Positions 7,397 to 13,743 of a stretch of DNA of 18,068 bases are shown in pieces. The stretch spans positions 1 to 18,068 of the forward strand of contig DATAOV010000023.1 of NCBI GenBank assembly GCA_036265535.1, read 5' to 3'. A program made the position numbers and the translations under genes. The notes under the pieces are model-generated. The model ran no database searches. It worked only from the letters and a program-made list of their open reading frames with translations, and had not been told where the DNA came from. How positions within the stretch are numbered: position 1 is the stretch's first letter; every line of letters begins with the position of its first letter. This stretch comes from AC-32 sp036265535. GTDB lineage: Bacteria > Actinomycetota > Thermoleophilia > Gaiellales > Gaiellaceae.

Positions 7397-8091
7397 GATC
7401 GTGGAGCACGAGGAATGGCTCGAGGCGCGCACGGCACTGCTGGCGAAGGAGAAGGAGTTCACGCACCTCCGCGACGAGCTGAGCCGGCAGCGCCGCGAGC
7501 TCCCGTGGGAGCGGGTGGAGAAGGAGTACCTCTTCGTCGGCCCGGACGGCAGGCAGACGCTGGCGGAACTCTTCGACGGGCGCAGCCAGCTCGTCGTCTA
7601 CCACTTCATGCTCGGTCCGGACGACGACGTGGGCTGCAGGAGCTGCTCGTTCTGGGCCGACAACTTCGATCCAAACGTCGTGCACCTGGAGGCCCGTGAC
7701 CTGAGCTTCGTCGCGATCTCGCGGGCGCCGTTCGAAAAGCTTGCTGCGTACAGGGAGCGGATGGGCTGGGGGTTCAAGTGGGTCTCATCGGCGGAGACCG
7801 ACTTCAACTTCGACTACGGCGCCTCGTTCGCGCCCGGGGATCAGGCGAGTCCTGTCTACAACTACGAGTCCTGTCTACAACTACGGGAGCCAGAGCCCGG
7901 GCGTTTCGGAGCGAGAGGGGATGAGCGTGTTCTTCAAGGACCGTGACGTCTTCCATACGTACTCGGCCTATGCACGAGGCATCGACCTGCTGAACACGGC
8001 CTACAACTACCTCGACCTCGTTCCGAAGGGACGCGACGAGGCGGATGGCGTCCAGTTTTGGGTGCGCCGCCACGACGAATATTCCGACTGA
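7383..8091 (+). pseudogene. DUF899 thioredoxin-like protein (copy A), frameshifted by a 19-bp duplication
   Basis: DUF899 (COG4312) proteins have a thioredoxin-like fold and are predicted dithiol-disulfide oxidoreductases. Family landmarks here are the EEWLEARTALLAKEKE helix, LPWERVEKEYLF, GRSQLVVYHFMLGP, the CxxC at Cys85/Cys88 (GCRSC), ISRAPFEKLAAYRERMGW and TDFNFDYG. After SPVYNY the frame is lost because a 19-bp unit is present twice (7846-7883). The correct C-terminus (YGSQSPGVSEREGMSVFFKD ... RRHDEYSD) continues in the next frame to 8091. Without one copy the gene would encode 229 residues, normal for the family. The TTG start at 7383 has AGGAGG 4 nt upstream (7373-7378); GTG 7401 is an alternative. 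As read, the product ends as a 187-residue protein with a wrong tail. Confidence 0.85.
7846..7883 (+). repeat. Perfect 19-bp tandem duplication inside a DUF899 gene
   Basis: The unit CGAGTCCTGTCTACAACTA occurs twice head to tail (7846-7864 and 7865-7883), followed by two more matching bases. Nineteen is 3n+1, so the second copy shifts the frame. Removing one copy restores the full family sequence through PVYNYGSQSPG. Confidence 0.97.
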
Positions 8092-8113
8092 GAAGCGGTT
8101 CGCACTCCGCTTC
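8092..8113 (+). terminator. Candidate terminator hairpin after the ArsR operon
   Basis: GAAGCGG (8092-8098) and CCGCTTC (8107-8113) pair perfectly across an 8-nt loop directly after the stop codon. No T-run follows, so intrinsic termination would be weak. The -35 box of the next promoter starts inside the 3' arm. Confidence 0.4.
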
Positions 8114-8139
8114 ACATTGCCGTGCGATCGGCGTAGCGT
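8111..8139 (+). promoter_or_regulatory. Promoter of the hydrolase gene
   Basis: TTCACA (8111-8116), a 17-bp spacer and TAGCGT (8134-8139). Transcription would start near 8146, leaving a leader of about 27 nt that contains the Shine-Dalgarno site GGGAGG at 8161-8166. Confidence 0.55.
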
Positions 8140-8172
8140 GGGTCGCAGTCCAACGATCTGGGGAGGTCTCGC

Positions 8173-9012
8173 GTGGAACCCGCTGCCGATCGCACCGAGT
8201 TGATGCTGATTCACGGAGCCTGGCTCTCCTCCAATAGCTGGGACAACTTCGCCGACCACTTCCGCAACCGGAGCTTCGCGGTCACCGCACCCGAGTGGCC
8301 ACGCAAGCATGGGGACGTCGCGGAGATGCGCGCCGACGCCGACGAGATCGAGGGCCTCGGGCTGCCCGAGATCGTCGATCACTACGAGAAGGAGATCAGG
8401 GCGCTCGACGAACCGCCGGTGCTGATCGGGCACTCGTTCGGGGGCCTGATCGTTGAGTTGCTGCTCGATCGCGGGCTCGGGCGGGCGGGCGTGGCGATGA
8501 GCCCGGCTCCGCCCAAGGGGATCCTGGTCCTGCCGTTCTCGTCGCTCAAGGTGGCCTCTCCGGCGCTTGCGCACCCGTCGAAGTGGCACGGCCTCGTCCC
8601 GCTCACGCTCGAGGAGTTCACGTACGGTTTCGTGAACACGTTCTCTCCCGAGGATGCAAAGGCCGCGTACGAGAAGTATGCAGTCCCCGAGACCGGCCAG
8701 ATCTTCTACGAGGCGGGTTTCGCCAACTTCCACCTGCACCCGCCGACCGAGGTGCACTTCAAGAGCGAGAAGCGTGCGCCGCTGCTCATCGTCGGCGCGG
8801 AGAAGGATCACACGGTTCCGGCCTCGCTCTCCCACAAGCAGTACAAGAAGTACGAGAAGTCGGACGCGCAGACCGACTACGTCGAGTTCCCCGGGCGACC
8901 GCACCTGATGATGGTCGCCGAGGGCTGGGAGGAGATCGCAGACAAGATCGAAAGCTGGGTCGACGGCGTGATCTCGGCCTCGCCCGCCCGGCAGGAGGGC
9001 ATCTCCGCCTAG
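8173..9012 (+). CDS. Alpha/beta-fold hydrolase
   Basis: A 279-residue soluble serine hydrolase. The catalytic triad is visible: nucleophile Ser88 in GHSFGG (86-91), acid Asp212 in GAEKDHTVP and His244 in GRPHLMM. The oxyanion-hole HG motif is at 14-15 (LIHGAWLSSNSWDNF). There is no signal peptide. The fold and the cap region resemble non-haem chloroperoxidase/esterase-like hydrolases, but the substrate cannot be read from sequence. GTG 8173 is supported by GGGAGG 6 nt upstream (8161-8166) and by the promoter before it. The gene appears monocistronic: the next gene starts 33 bp downstream but has its own -10-like box. Confidence 0.92.
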   Translation: MEPAADRTELMLIHGAWLSSNSWDNFADHFRNRSFAVTAPEWPRKHGDVAEMRADADEIEGLGLPEIVDHYEKEIRALDEPPVLIGHSFGGLIVELLLDRGLGRAGVAMSPAPPKGILVLPFSSLKVASPALAHPSKWHGLVPLTLEEFTYGFVNTFSPEDAKAAYEKYAVPETGQIFYEAGFANFHLHPPTEVHFKSEKRAPLLIVGAEKDHTVPASLSHKQYKKYEKSDAQTDYVEFPGRPHLMMVAEGWEEIADKIESWVDGVISASPARQEGISA

Positions 9013-9033
9013 CGTCGCGTTCCACCGGTCCAG

Positions 9034-9045
9034 TAGCGTCCAGCC
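9034..9045 (+). promoter_or_regulatory. -10-like box giving a leaderless start at 9046
   Basis: TAGCGT (9034-9039) ends 6 nt before ATG 9046, with no Shine-Dalgarno site between. The -35 region is not recognisable. Confidence 0.38.
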
Positions 9046-9822
9046 ATGGCGAAGCCGACGCCGGAGGAGATGTGGGCGCAAATGTTGACGGGGGACTATC
9101 CTCGGCTCCACCGCATGCGGCGGATGTGGGGAGCCCTCCCGTCGCCCCCGCGGTGCAAGCTCTGCAACGCGCCGTTCCGTGGCGTGGGCGGCGTCTTCAT
9201 GCGCGCGATCGCCTACGGCCCGTCGCCGCTGAACCGCCGTCTCTGCAAGTGGTGCATCCGGGCGATGCACAAACACCCCGGGGGCGCCGAGGTCGAGATC
9301 TCGGTGCTCTTCGCCGACGTCCGCGGGTCGACTGCGATCGCGGAGAACATGCCGCCGGCCGACTTCTCGCGCTTGATGGCCCGCTTCTACGGGGCGGCGG
9401 CGGAGGTCATCGACGAACGGGATGGCATCGTCGACAAGTTCGTCGGCGACGGAGCGGTTGCGCTCTTCATCCCCGGGTTCGCCGGGAGCGAACACGCGGC
9501 GCAGGCGATCGCGGCCGCCCGAGGCCTGCTCGTACAGACCGGCAACGACGGGCCGGAGCCGTGGATTCCGATCGGGGCCGGGCTGCACACCGGCAGGTCG
9601 TTCGTCGGCGCGGTCGGAGAGGGTGACGCCCGGGACTTCACGGCGCTCGGCGACACGGTCAACACGGCCTCCAGGCTGACGGGCCTCGCCGGCGCCGGCG
9701 AGATCCTGGTCAGCGCCGACGCGGCCAGCGCGGGGGGCCTCGAGACGACGGGGCTCGAACGGCGGACGCTCGCCGTACGCGGAAAGAGTGAGCCCGTCGA
9801 GGCCTGGGTCGCAACCGCGTAA
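9046..9822 (+). CDS. Class III adenylate cyclase with N-terminal four-cysteine motif
   Basis: A 258-residue cytosolic nucleotidyl cyclase. The catalytic domain (about 82-258) has metal-binding Asp91 (FADVRGST) and Asp135 (KFVGDG), purine-binding Lys131, Thr199 at the second purine position (FTALGDTVN) and transition-state Asn206/Arg210 (NTASR). The Lys/Thr pair is that of class IIIb adenylate cyclases, so cAMP is the expected product. The N-terminal 80 residues contain CxxC pairs at Cys37/Cys40 (CKLC) and Cys67/Cys70 (CKWC), which could bind zinc or another metal and may act as a sensor. As a class III cyclase it must dimerise, with all catalytic residues present in one chain. It is the second class III cyclase in the window. 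Confidence 0.92.
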   Translation: MAKPTPEEMWAQMLTGDYPRLHRMRRMWGALPSPPRCKLCNAPFRGVGGVFMRAIAYGPSPLNRRLCKWCIRAMHKHPGGAEVEISVLFADVRGSTAIAENMPPADFSRLMARFYGAAAEVIDERDGIVDKFVGDGAVALFIPGFAGSEHAAQAIAAARGLLVQTGNDGPEPWIPIGAGLHTGRSFVGAVGEGDARDFTALGDTVNTASRLTGLAGAGEILVSADAASAGGLETTGLERRTLAVRGKSEPVEAWVATA

Positions 9823-9897
9823 TCGTCGAACCGACGCGGCGTCCGCTGCGAATCAGGTCGGAAGCAACAGTGACGTACTCACGAGGAGGAGCCTTCC

Positions 9898-10287
9898 ATG
9901 CGCTTCATTCCGACCCGGTTTCACGCGCCGCTCGACTACATCGTCGGCGCCGCGCTGATCGCCGCTCCCTGGATCTTCCAGTTCTCGCAGCACACCGCCG
10001 CGACGGTCATCCCGATTGTGCTCGGCATCGGGCTGATCGCCTACAGCCTGTTCACGAACTACGAGCTCGGCGCCTGGAAGGTCGCTCCGATGGCGGTGCA
10101 CAATCTGATCGACGTCGTCGCGGGTGCGTTCCTGGCCCTCTCGCCGTGGCTGTTCGGTTTCGCCGATGAGTCCGCGAACGTCTGGGTCCCGCACCTCGTA
10201 GTCGGCTCGGCCGCGATCTTCCTCGGCCTGACGACGATCCAACAGGGCTACAGCTACCGCCGAAGCCCGACCACAGCGGCCGGTTAG
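9898..10287 (+). CDS. SPW-repeat membrane protein
   Basis: A 129-residue protein made of two similar halves, each with two hydrophobic helices. The first half carries APWIFQFS and the second SPWLFGFADE, the SPW motifs that name the family (PF03779). Helices are near residues 13-27, 34-50, 68-84 and 98-116. ATG 9898 is well supported by a strong Shine-Dalgarno stretch, GAGGAGGA, at 9883-9890. The function of SPW proteins is not established; their repeat layout suggests a small four-helix membrane protein. A strong hairpin follows the stop, so it is probably transcribed alone. Confidence 0.9.
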   Translation: MRFIPTRFHAPLDYIVGAALIAAPWIFQFSQHTAATVIPIVLGIGLIAYSLFTNYELGAWKVAPMAVHNLIDVVAGAFLALSPWLFGFADESANVWVPHLVVGSAAIFLGLTTIQQGYSYRRSPTTAAG

Positions 10288-10297
10288 CCAGACACGT

Positions 10298-10323
10298 GCG
10301 CGGCGGGCGCTGGCCCGCCGCGC
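10298..10323 (+). terminator. Strong G+C hairpin, candidate terminator
   Basis: An 11-bp perfect stem (GCGCGGCGGGC and GCCCGCCGCGC) around a GCTG loop, between the SPW stop and the next start. It has no T-run, so it may act as a 3' stabiliser or an inefficient terminator. Confidence 0.45.
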
Positions 10324-10338
10324 CACTTCGGCGTTCGG

Positions 10339-10351
10339 TAGCGTCCGCGCC
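10339..10351 (+). promoter_or_regulatory. -10-like box giving a leaderless start at 10352
   Basis: TAGCGT (10339-10344) lies 7 nt before GTG 10352. There is no Shine-Dalgarno site and no clear -35. Confidence 0.35.
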
Positions 10352-10681
10352 GTGGTTGTCGTCGCCATCCTGCTCGTCGTCATCCTGGCGCTGCTCCTGG
10401 CCGGTGCGCTCGTCGGTCTCGCCTTCGAGCTCCTCTGGCTCGCGATCACGGGCCTGATCATCGGCGGCCTCGGGCGGCTCGTGCTTCCGGGCAGACACGA
10501 AGTCAGCCTGCTGGCGACGGCGCTCGTCGGCATCGCAGCCAGCCTCCTCGGCGGGGTCCTCGCGGACCTCTTCGACGCCGGTTGGCTGGTCCGGTTCCTC
10601 GTCGCCGTCGCCCTGGCCGCGATCGGGATCACGCTCCTCGGGTCAACCGAGCGCGGTCGCGGCGACCTCGACACGACGTAA
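10352..10681 (+). CDS. GlsB/YeaQ/YmgE-like (transglycosylase-associated) membrane protein
   Basis: A 109-residue protein that is almost all membrane. It opens with a very hydrophobic N-terminal helix (VVVAILLVVILALLLAGALV). Then comes the family core ITGLIIGGLGRLVLPGR, a Gly-rich helix with the conserved Pro-Gly-Arg turn, and ATALVGIAASLLGGVLADLF. GlsB-like proteins usually have about 80-90 residues, so the extra N-terminal helix is slightly unusual. The family is linked to general or envelope stress in several bacteria, but its activity is unknown and the old transglycosylase label is not supported. It starts with GTG 10352 after a -10-like TAGCGT. The DHFR-like gene follows after 15 bp. Confidence 0.8.
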   Translation: MVVVAILLVVILALLLAGALVGLAFELLWLAITGLIIGGLGRLVLPGRHEVSLLATALVGIAASLLGGVLADLFDAGWLVRFLVAVALAAIGITLLGSTERGRGDLDTT

Positions 10682-10696
10682 ATTCGTGAGCGGATC

Positions 10697-11254
10697 GTGG
10701 GCCGGACGCAGTACTACACAGCCACCACGCTCGACGGCTTCATCGCCGACCCCGACAACTCGCTCGATTGGCTGTTCACGCGCCGACGCGAGCCCGAGGG
10801 GCCGCTCAACTACGGCGAGTTCATCGCCGGCGTCGGTGCGCTTGCGATGGGGTCGACGACGTACGAGTGGATCGTCGACCACGAATTCGCGGGCACGGAT
10901 CCGGCGGAATGGACGTGGCCGTACGAGATCCCGTGCTGGGTCTTCACCCACCGGGAGCTGCCGATCGTGCCCGAGGCGCAGATCGAGTTCACGAGCGCCG
11001 AGGTCTCAGCGGTGCACGAGGCGATGGTCGCCGCCGCAGGTGACCGAAACGTCTGGATCGTCGGCGGCGGAGACCTGGCCGGGCAGTTCGCCGACGCGGG
11101 ACTGCTGGACGAGGTAATCGTGCAGATCGCGCCGGTCACGCTGGGTGGGGGCGCGCCGCTGCTGCCGCGCCGGATCGAGCTCTCCCTGGAGGAGCTGGCA
11201 CGAAACGGCGACTTCGCCTGCGCCAGGTTCTCGGTCGTGCGCTCACCGGCCTGA
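10697..11254 (+). CDS. Dihydrofolate reductase/RibD C-terminal family protein
   Basis: A 185-residue NAD(P)H-dependent reductase-fold protein. It starts with the family strand YYTATTLDGFIADPDNSLDW, has the middle segment ALAMGSTTYEWI (equivalent to the GRxTYE motif), then NVWIVGGGDLAGQFADAGLL with the Gly-rich nucleotide-binding turn, and ends with DEVIVQIAPVTLGGGAPLL. These are the landmarks of the DHFR-like group related to the RibD C-terminal domain, common in Actinomycetota as stand-alone genes. It is unlikely to be the essential folA because the DHFR active-site pattern differs and no thymidylate synthase neighbour is seen. GTG 10697 lies 15 bp after the previous stop, suggesting co-transcription with the GlsB-like gene. 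Confidence 0.88.
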   Translation: MGRTQYYTATTLDGFIADPDNSLDWLFTRRREPEGPLNYGEFIAGVGALAMGSTTYEWIVDHEFAGTDPAEWTWPYEIPCWVFTHRELPIVPEAQIEFTSAEVSAVHEAMVAAAGDRNVWIVGGGDLAGQFADAGLLDEVIVQIAPVTLGGGAPLLPRRIELSLEELARNGDFACARFSVVRSPA

Positions 11255-11383
11255 GATCGAGGTCGCCCTCCGCGCGACTCGAGGAGGGAACCTGGGTTAC
11301 GCGCCTGAAATCGGGCTGTAACGTCGGTTCCTTACACCTACTCCCCGAGTCGTCCTAAGCCTCCGAAAAGCGAGGATGCGCAC

Positions 11384-11863
11384 GTGCACGTGAGCGACGA
11401 GACGCGGATTGGCACGGAGCTCGCCGGCTATCGGATCGAGTCGCTGCTGGGCAGAGGCGGCATGGGCGTCGTCTACCTGGCCGAGGACCCGAGGCTCAAG
11501 CGGAGGGTTGCGCTGAAGCTGCTTGCTGCCACCCTCGCCGAGGACGAGTCGTTCCGTGACCGTTTCCTGAGCGAGTCGGAACTGGCCGCGTCGATCGACC
11601 ATCCGAACATCATCCCGATCTACGAGGCCGGGACCGCCGATGAGGTCGTCTTCATAGCGATGCGCTACGTCGACGGGCGCGACCTGACAGAGCGCCTGCG
11701 ACGCGGCCGCTTGGATCGGGCGGAAGCGATCGGCATCCTCGCGCAGGTGGCGAGCGCCTTGGACGCGGCCCATGCGCGTGGCCTCGTGCATCGCGACGTG
11801 AAGCCCTCCAACGTGCTGCGGTTGGCGGACAGGAGCTCCTCTACTTCTCGCGGAACTCCGTGA
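11384..11863 (+). pseudogene. Ser/Thr protein kinase, truncated after the catalytic loop
   Basis: The N-lobe and start of the C-lobe of a Hanks-type kinase are intact: Gly-rich loop GRGGMG (23-28), VALK with Lys45, alpha-C Glu64, hinge around AMRYVDGRDL, and catalytic loop HRDVKPSN (136-143) with Asp138, Lys140 and Asn143. After NVL the homology stops, a 14-residue out-of-frame tail follows, and a TGA ends it at 159 residues. The DFG motif, activation segment, rest of the C-lobe and any membrane helix are missing, so it cannot be an active kinase. GTG 11384 has GCGAGGA 7 nt upstream. The sequence then joins a PD40 propeller end in another frame, which suggests one ancestral kinase-PD40 receptor with an internal deletion. 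Confidence 0.88.
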
Positions 11864-12255
11864 CCCCGAGCGTCGCGGGGGACATCTTCGTCAGCCGACG
11901 GCTCGGGTGTGGCGGTTTCGGTCCGGCTTCCGCGGTGAGCGGCCTGAACGACGCCGCTGGGAACGACATCCAGCCCAACGTCCGCAAGGACGGACTCGAG
12001 GTCGTCTTCTCCTCGAACCGCCCAGGCGGGGCCGGCCTGCAGGACATCTGGGTCGCGACGCGCCAGACCGTGCACCACTCCTGGGCGCCGCCGGTCAACC
12101 TCGGCCCGGCCGTCAACACCGCCGCGAGCGAGACCCGACCGTCACTCTCGTGGCGTGCCGAGCAGCTCCTCTTCGGGCGCTCGCCCGGGCCCGAGGGAAT
12201 GAGCGACGTCTACGTGACGACGCGCGAGAAGGTCAAGGACGGAGACGACGACTGA
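11821..12255 (+). pseudogene. PD40 (WD40-like) beta-propeller C-terminal fragment
   Basis: In the frame one step off from the kinase, sequence homologous to PD40/TolB-like propeller blades begins at about 11824 (GGQELLYFSRNS) and runs to the TGA at 12253-12255. Three blade-like repeats are seen: GGQELLYFSR...DIFVSRR, DGLEVVFSSNRPGG...DIWVATR and WRAEQLLFGRSPG...DVYVTTR. A GTG at 11860 overlaps the kinase-frame TGA (GTGA), so the fragment could in principle be translated by coupling, but it lacks most of a propeller and any export signal. Propellers of this type are found as extracellular parts of receptor kinases and as secreted proteins. I read it as the remaining end of the broken kinase gene. 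Confidence 0.75.
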
Positions 12256-12274
12256 GGCCGTCGCCCGACCTTCA

Positions 12275-12311
12275 ACCAAGAGCGAGGGGCAAGCCACCCC
12301 TCGCTCTTGGT
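12275..12311. terminator. Bidirectional hairpin between convergent genes
   Basis: A perfect 15-bp stem (ACCAAGAGCGAGGGG and CCCCTCGCTCTTGGT) around a 7-nt loop sits between the PD40 fragment and the end of the DUF899 operon. It can fold on both strands. Neither side shows a clear T-run. Confidence 0.7.
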
Positions 12312-12324
12312 CACACATGCGCTC

Positions 12325-13020
12325 CTAGGCGTTCTCGTACTCGTCGTGGCGGCGCCACCACTCGTAGGGCTTTCCCTGCGGGTACCCGGCGGGTGAGTCC
12401 TCCCACTCCTCCTGACGGCCAAGCGGCGTCAGGTCGAGGAGGGTCCACACGCTGCCGAGCGCCTCGACGCCACGGCTCGTCGTGAAGTAGGTGCGAAAGA
12501 CGCTCTCGCCGTCGCGAAAAAACACGCTGAGGCCGAACGACTCGCCGTCCTGGTAGACACCGGCCTGCGGTGTCTCCGGGGAGACGCCGAAGTCGACGTT
12601 GAAGTCGCTGTCGAACGACGAGAACCACGGGAACGTCCAGCCCATGCGCTTCCTGTACGCCTCGATCTTGGAAATCGGCGCGCGCGAGACGATTGAGAAG
12701 GACGTGTCGCGCGCGTGCAGGTGGGCCAGGTGGCCGACCTGGTCGACGAACATCGAGCAGCCGTCGCAGCCCGCGTCCTGATTCGGCCCGAACATGAAGT
12801 GATAGAGGAGCAGCTGACTGCGCCCCTCGAACAGGTCGGGCAGCCCGGCCCTGCCGTCGGGCCCGTCGAAGACGTAGTCCTTGTCGATCCGGACCCTCGG
12901 CAGCCTGCGACGCTGCGCCGCGAGCGCGTCCCGGGCCCGGGTGGCGTCCTTTTCCTCGGCAAGGAGCGCGTCGCGCGCTTCTTGCCATTCCGTCGGTGAG
13001 ACGATCGGGGGAAGTTTCAT
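12325..13020 (-). CDS. DUF899 thioredoxin-like protein (copy B)
   Basis: A full-length 231-residue DUF899 protein, last gene of the sigma-factor operon. Visible landmarks: helix EWQEARDALLAEEKD, IDKDYVFDGPDG, GRSQLLLYHFMFGP, CxxC at Cys85/Cys88 (GCDGC), VSRAPISKIEAYRKRMGW, DSDFNVDFG and the C-terminal WWRRHDEYEN shared by all copies here. It has no signal peptide and is probably cytosolic. Before the C-terminal motif it has an extra WEDSPAGYPQG loop. The predicted role is thiol-disulfide exchange or a related redox reaction, inferred from fold and CxxC; no substrate is known. ATG 13020 lies 9 bp after the stop of copy C, with GAGGAG just upstream. B and C differ clearly in sequence, so they are old paralogues rather than a recent duplication. 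Confidence 0.92.
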   Translation of the reverse strand: MKLPPIVSPTEWQEARDALLAEEKDATRARDALAAQRRRLPRVRIDKDYVFDGPDGRAGLPDLFEGRSQLLLYHFMFGPNQDAGCDGCSMFVDQVGHLAHLHARDTSFSIVSRAPISKIEAYRKRMGWTFPWFSSFDSDFNVDFGVSPETPQAGVYQDGESFGLSVFFRDGESVFRTYFTTSRGVEALGSVWTLLDLTPLGRQEEWEDSPAGYPQGKPYEWWRRHDEYENA

Positions 13021-13029
13021 GGGCTCCTC

Positions 13030-13743
13030 TCAATCACTGGGATACTCGTCGTGTAGGCGCGGCCATCCCGGCGGGTCGCCGCCGCGGCCCTTCGGGCTGC
13101 GGTCGAGCAGCTGCCAGGTGGCGTTGAGAGCATCGGTGCCTCGGTCGTAGCATGAGTAGGTGTGGTAGACGACGCCGTCCTCGAGCGCGAAGGCGCTGAG
13201 GCCGTGGAGCTCGTCGCGCCGAAGGTCGATCTCCGCCGCGTGCTTCGGCGTGCCGAAGTTGAAGCCGGTTCCGGTCTTTCGCTCCTCCTCCGTGAACACG
13301 GCAAAGTCGAGGTTGAAGTCGCTTCCCGCGGCCGAGACCCACGGGAAGCCCCATCCCATCCTGCGCCTGTAGGCCTGCAGGTTCTCGAGCGGGGCGCGGG
13401 AGACGGCGACGAACATCACGCCCCGCGGCGGGAGATGGACGACGGCGCCGTCGAGGCTGTCTGCGGTATACGAGCAGCCCGGACACCCCGCATCCGGCCA
13501 GCCGTCGACCGTCGGGCCGAACATGAAGTGGTAGACGAGCAGCTGAGAGCGCCCGTCGAAGAGGTCGACCAGCGTCTTCGTCCCGTCGTCGGCCTCGAAG
13601 GCGTAGTCCTTCTCGACGGCCACCCACGGCAGCGCCTGCCGCTTGCGAGCGAGCTCGTCGCTCCGGCGGGTGAGCTCCTTTTCCTCTGCCAGGAGCGAGG
13701 TCCGCGCGGCCAGCCACTCCTCGCGGGATCCGACGCTGTTCAT
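13030..13743 (-). CDS. DUF899 thioredoxin-like protein (copy C)
   Basis: A full-length 237-residue DUF899 protein. It has REEWLAARTSLLAEEKELTR, LPWVAVEKDYAFEADDG, GRSQLLVYHFMFGP, CxxC at Cys87/Cys90 (GCPGC), VSRAPLENLQAYRRRMGW, SDFNLDFA and the C-terminal RLHDEYPSD. A longer insert (TEEERKTGTGFNFGTPKHAA) follows the DFN motif. The ATG at 13743 overlaps the TGA of the DUF2182 gene (ATGA at 13743-13740), which fixes the start and implies translational coupling to the membrane protein. The frame is open far upstream, but that part is only a shadow of the DUF2182 gene. Coupling to DUF2182 suggests the two products act in similar amounts, perhaps together. Confidence 0.93.
   Translation of the reverse strand: MNSVGSREEWLAARTSLLAEEKELTRRSDELARKRQALPWVAVEKDYAFEADDGTKTLVDLFDGRSQLLVYHFMFGPTVDGWPDAGCPGCSYTADSLDGAVVHLPPRGVMFVAVSRAPLENLQAYRRRMGWGFPWVSAAGSDFNLDFAVFTEEERKTGTGFNFGTPKHAAEIDLRRDELHGLSAFALEDGVVYHTYSCYDRGTDALNATWQLLDRSPKGRGGDPPGWPRLHDEYPSD

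Noticed and set aside
7840..7890. Programmed ribosomal frameshift in DUF899 copy A
   Set aside because: The frame change is fully explained by the 19-bp duplication. No slippery heptamer is present, and a frameshift would leave an unnatural repeat in the protein.
7804..9588. 594-codon open frame on the minus strand over the DUF899 copy A, hydrolase and cyclase genes
   Set aside because: It crosses three real genes on the opposite strand, is low-complexity Arg/Asp/Val-rich, and has no recognisable motif.
10298..12311. Hairpins at 10298 and 12275 as CRISPR or transposon ends
   Set aside because: They are single inverted repeats between genes without direct repeats, spacers, target duplications or a transposase, so terminator-type hairpins fit better.
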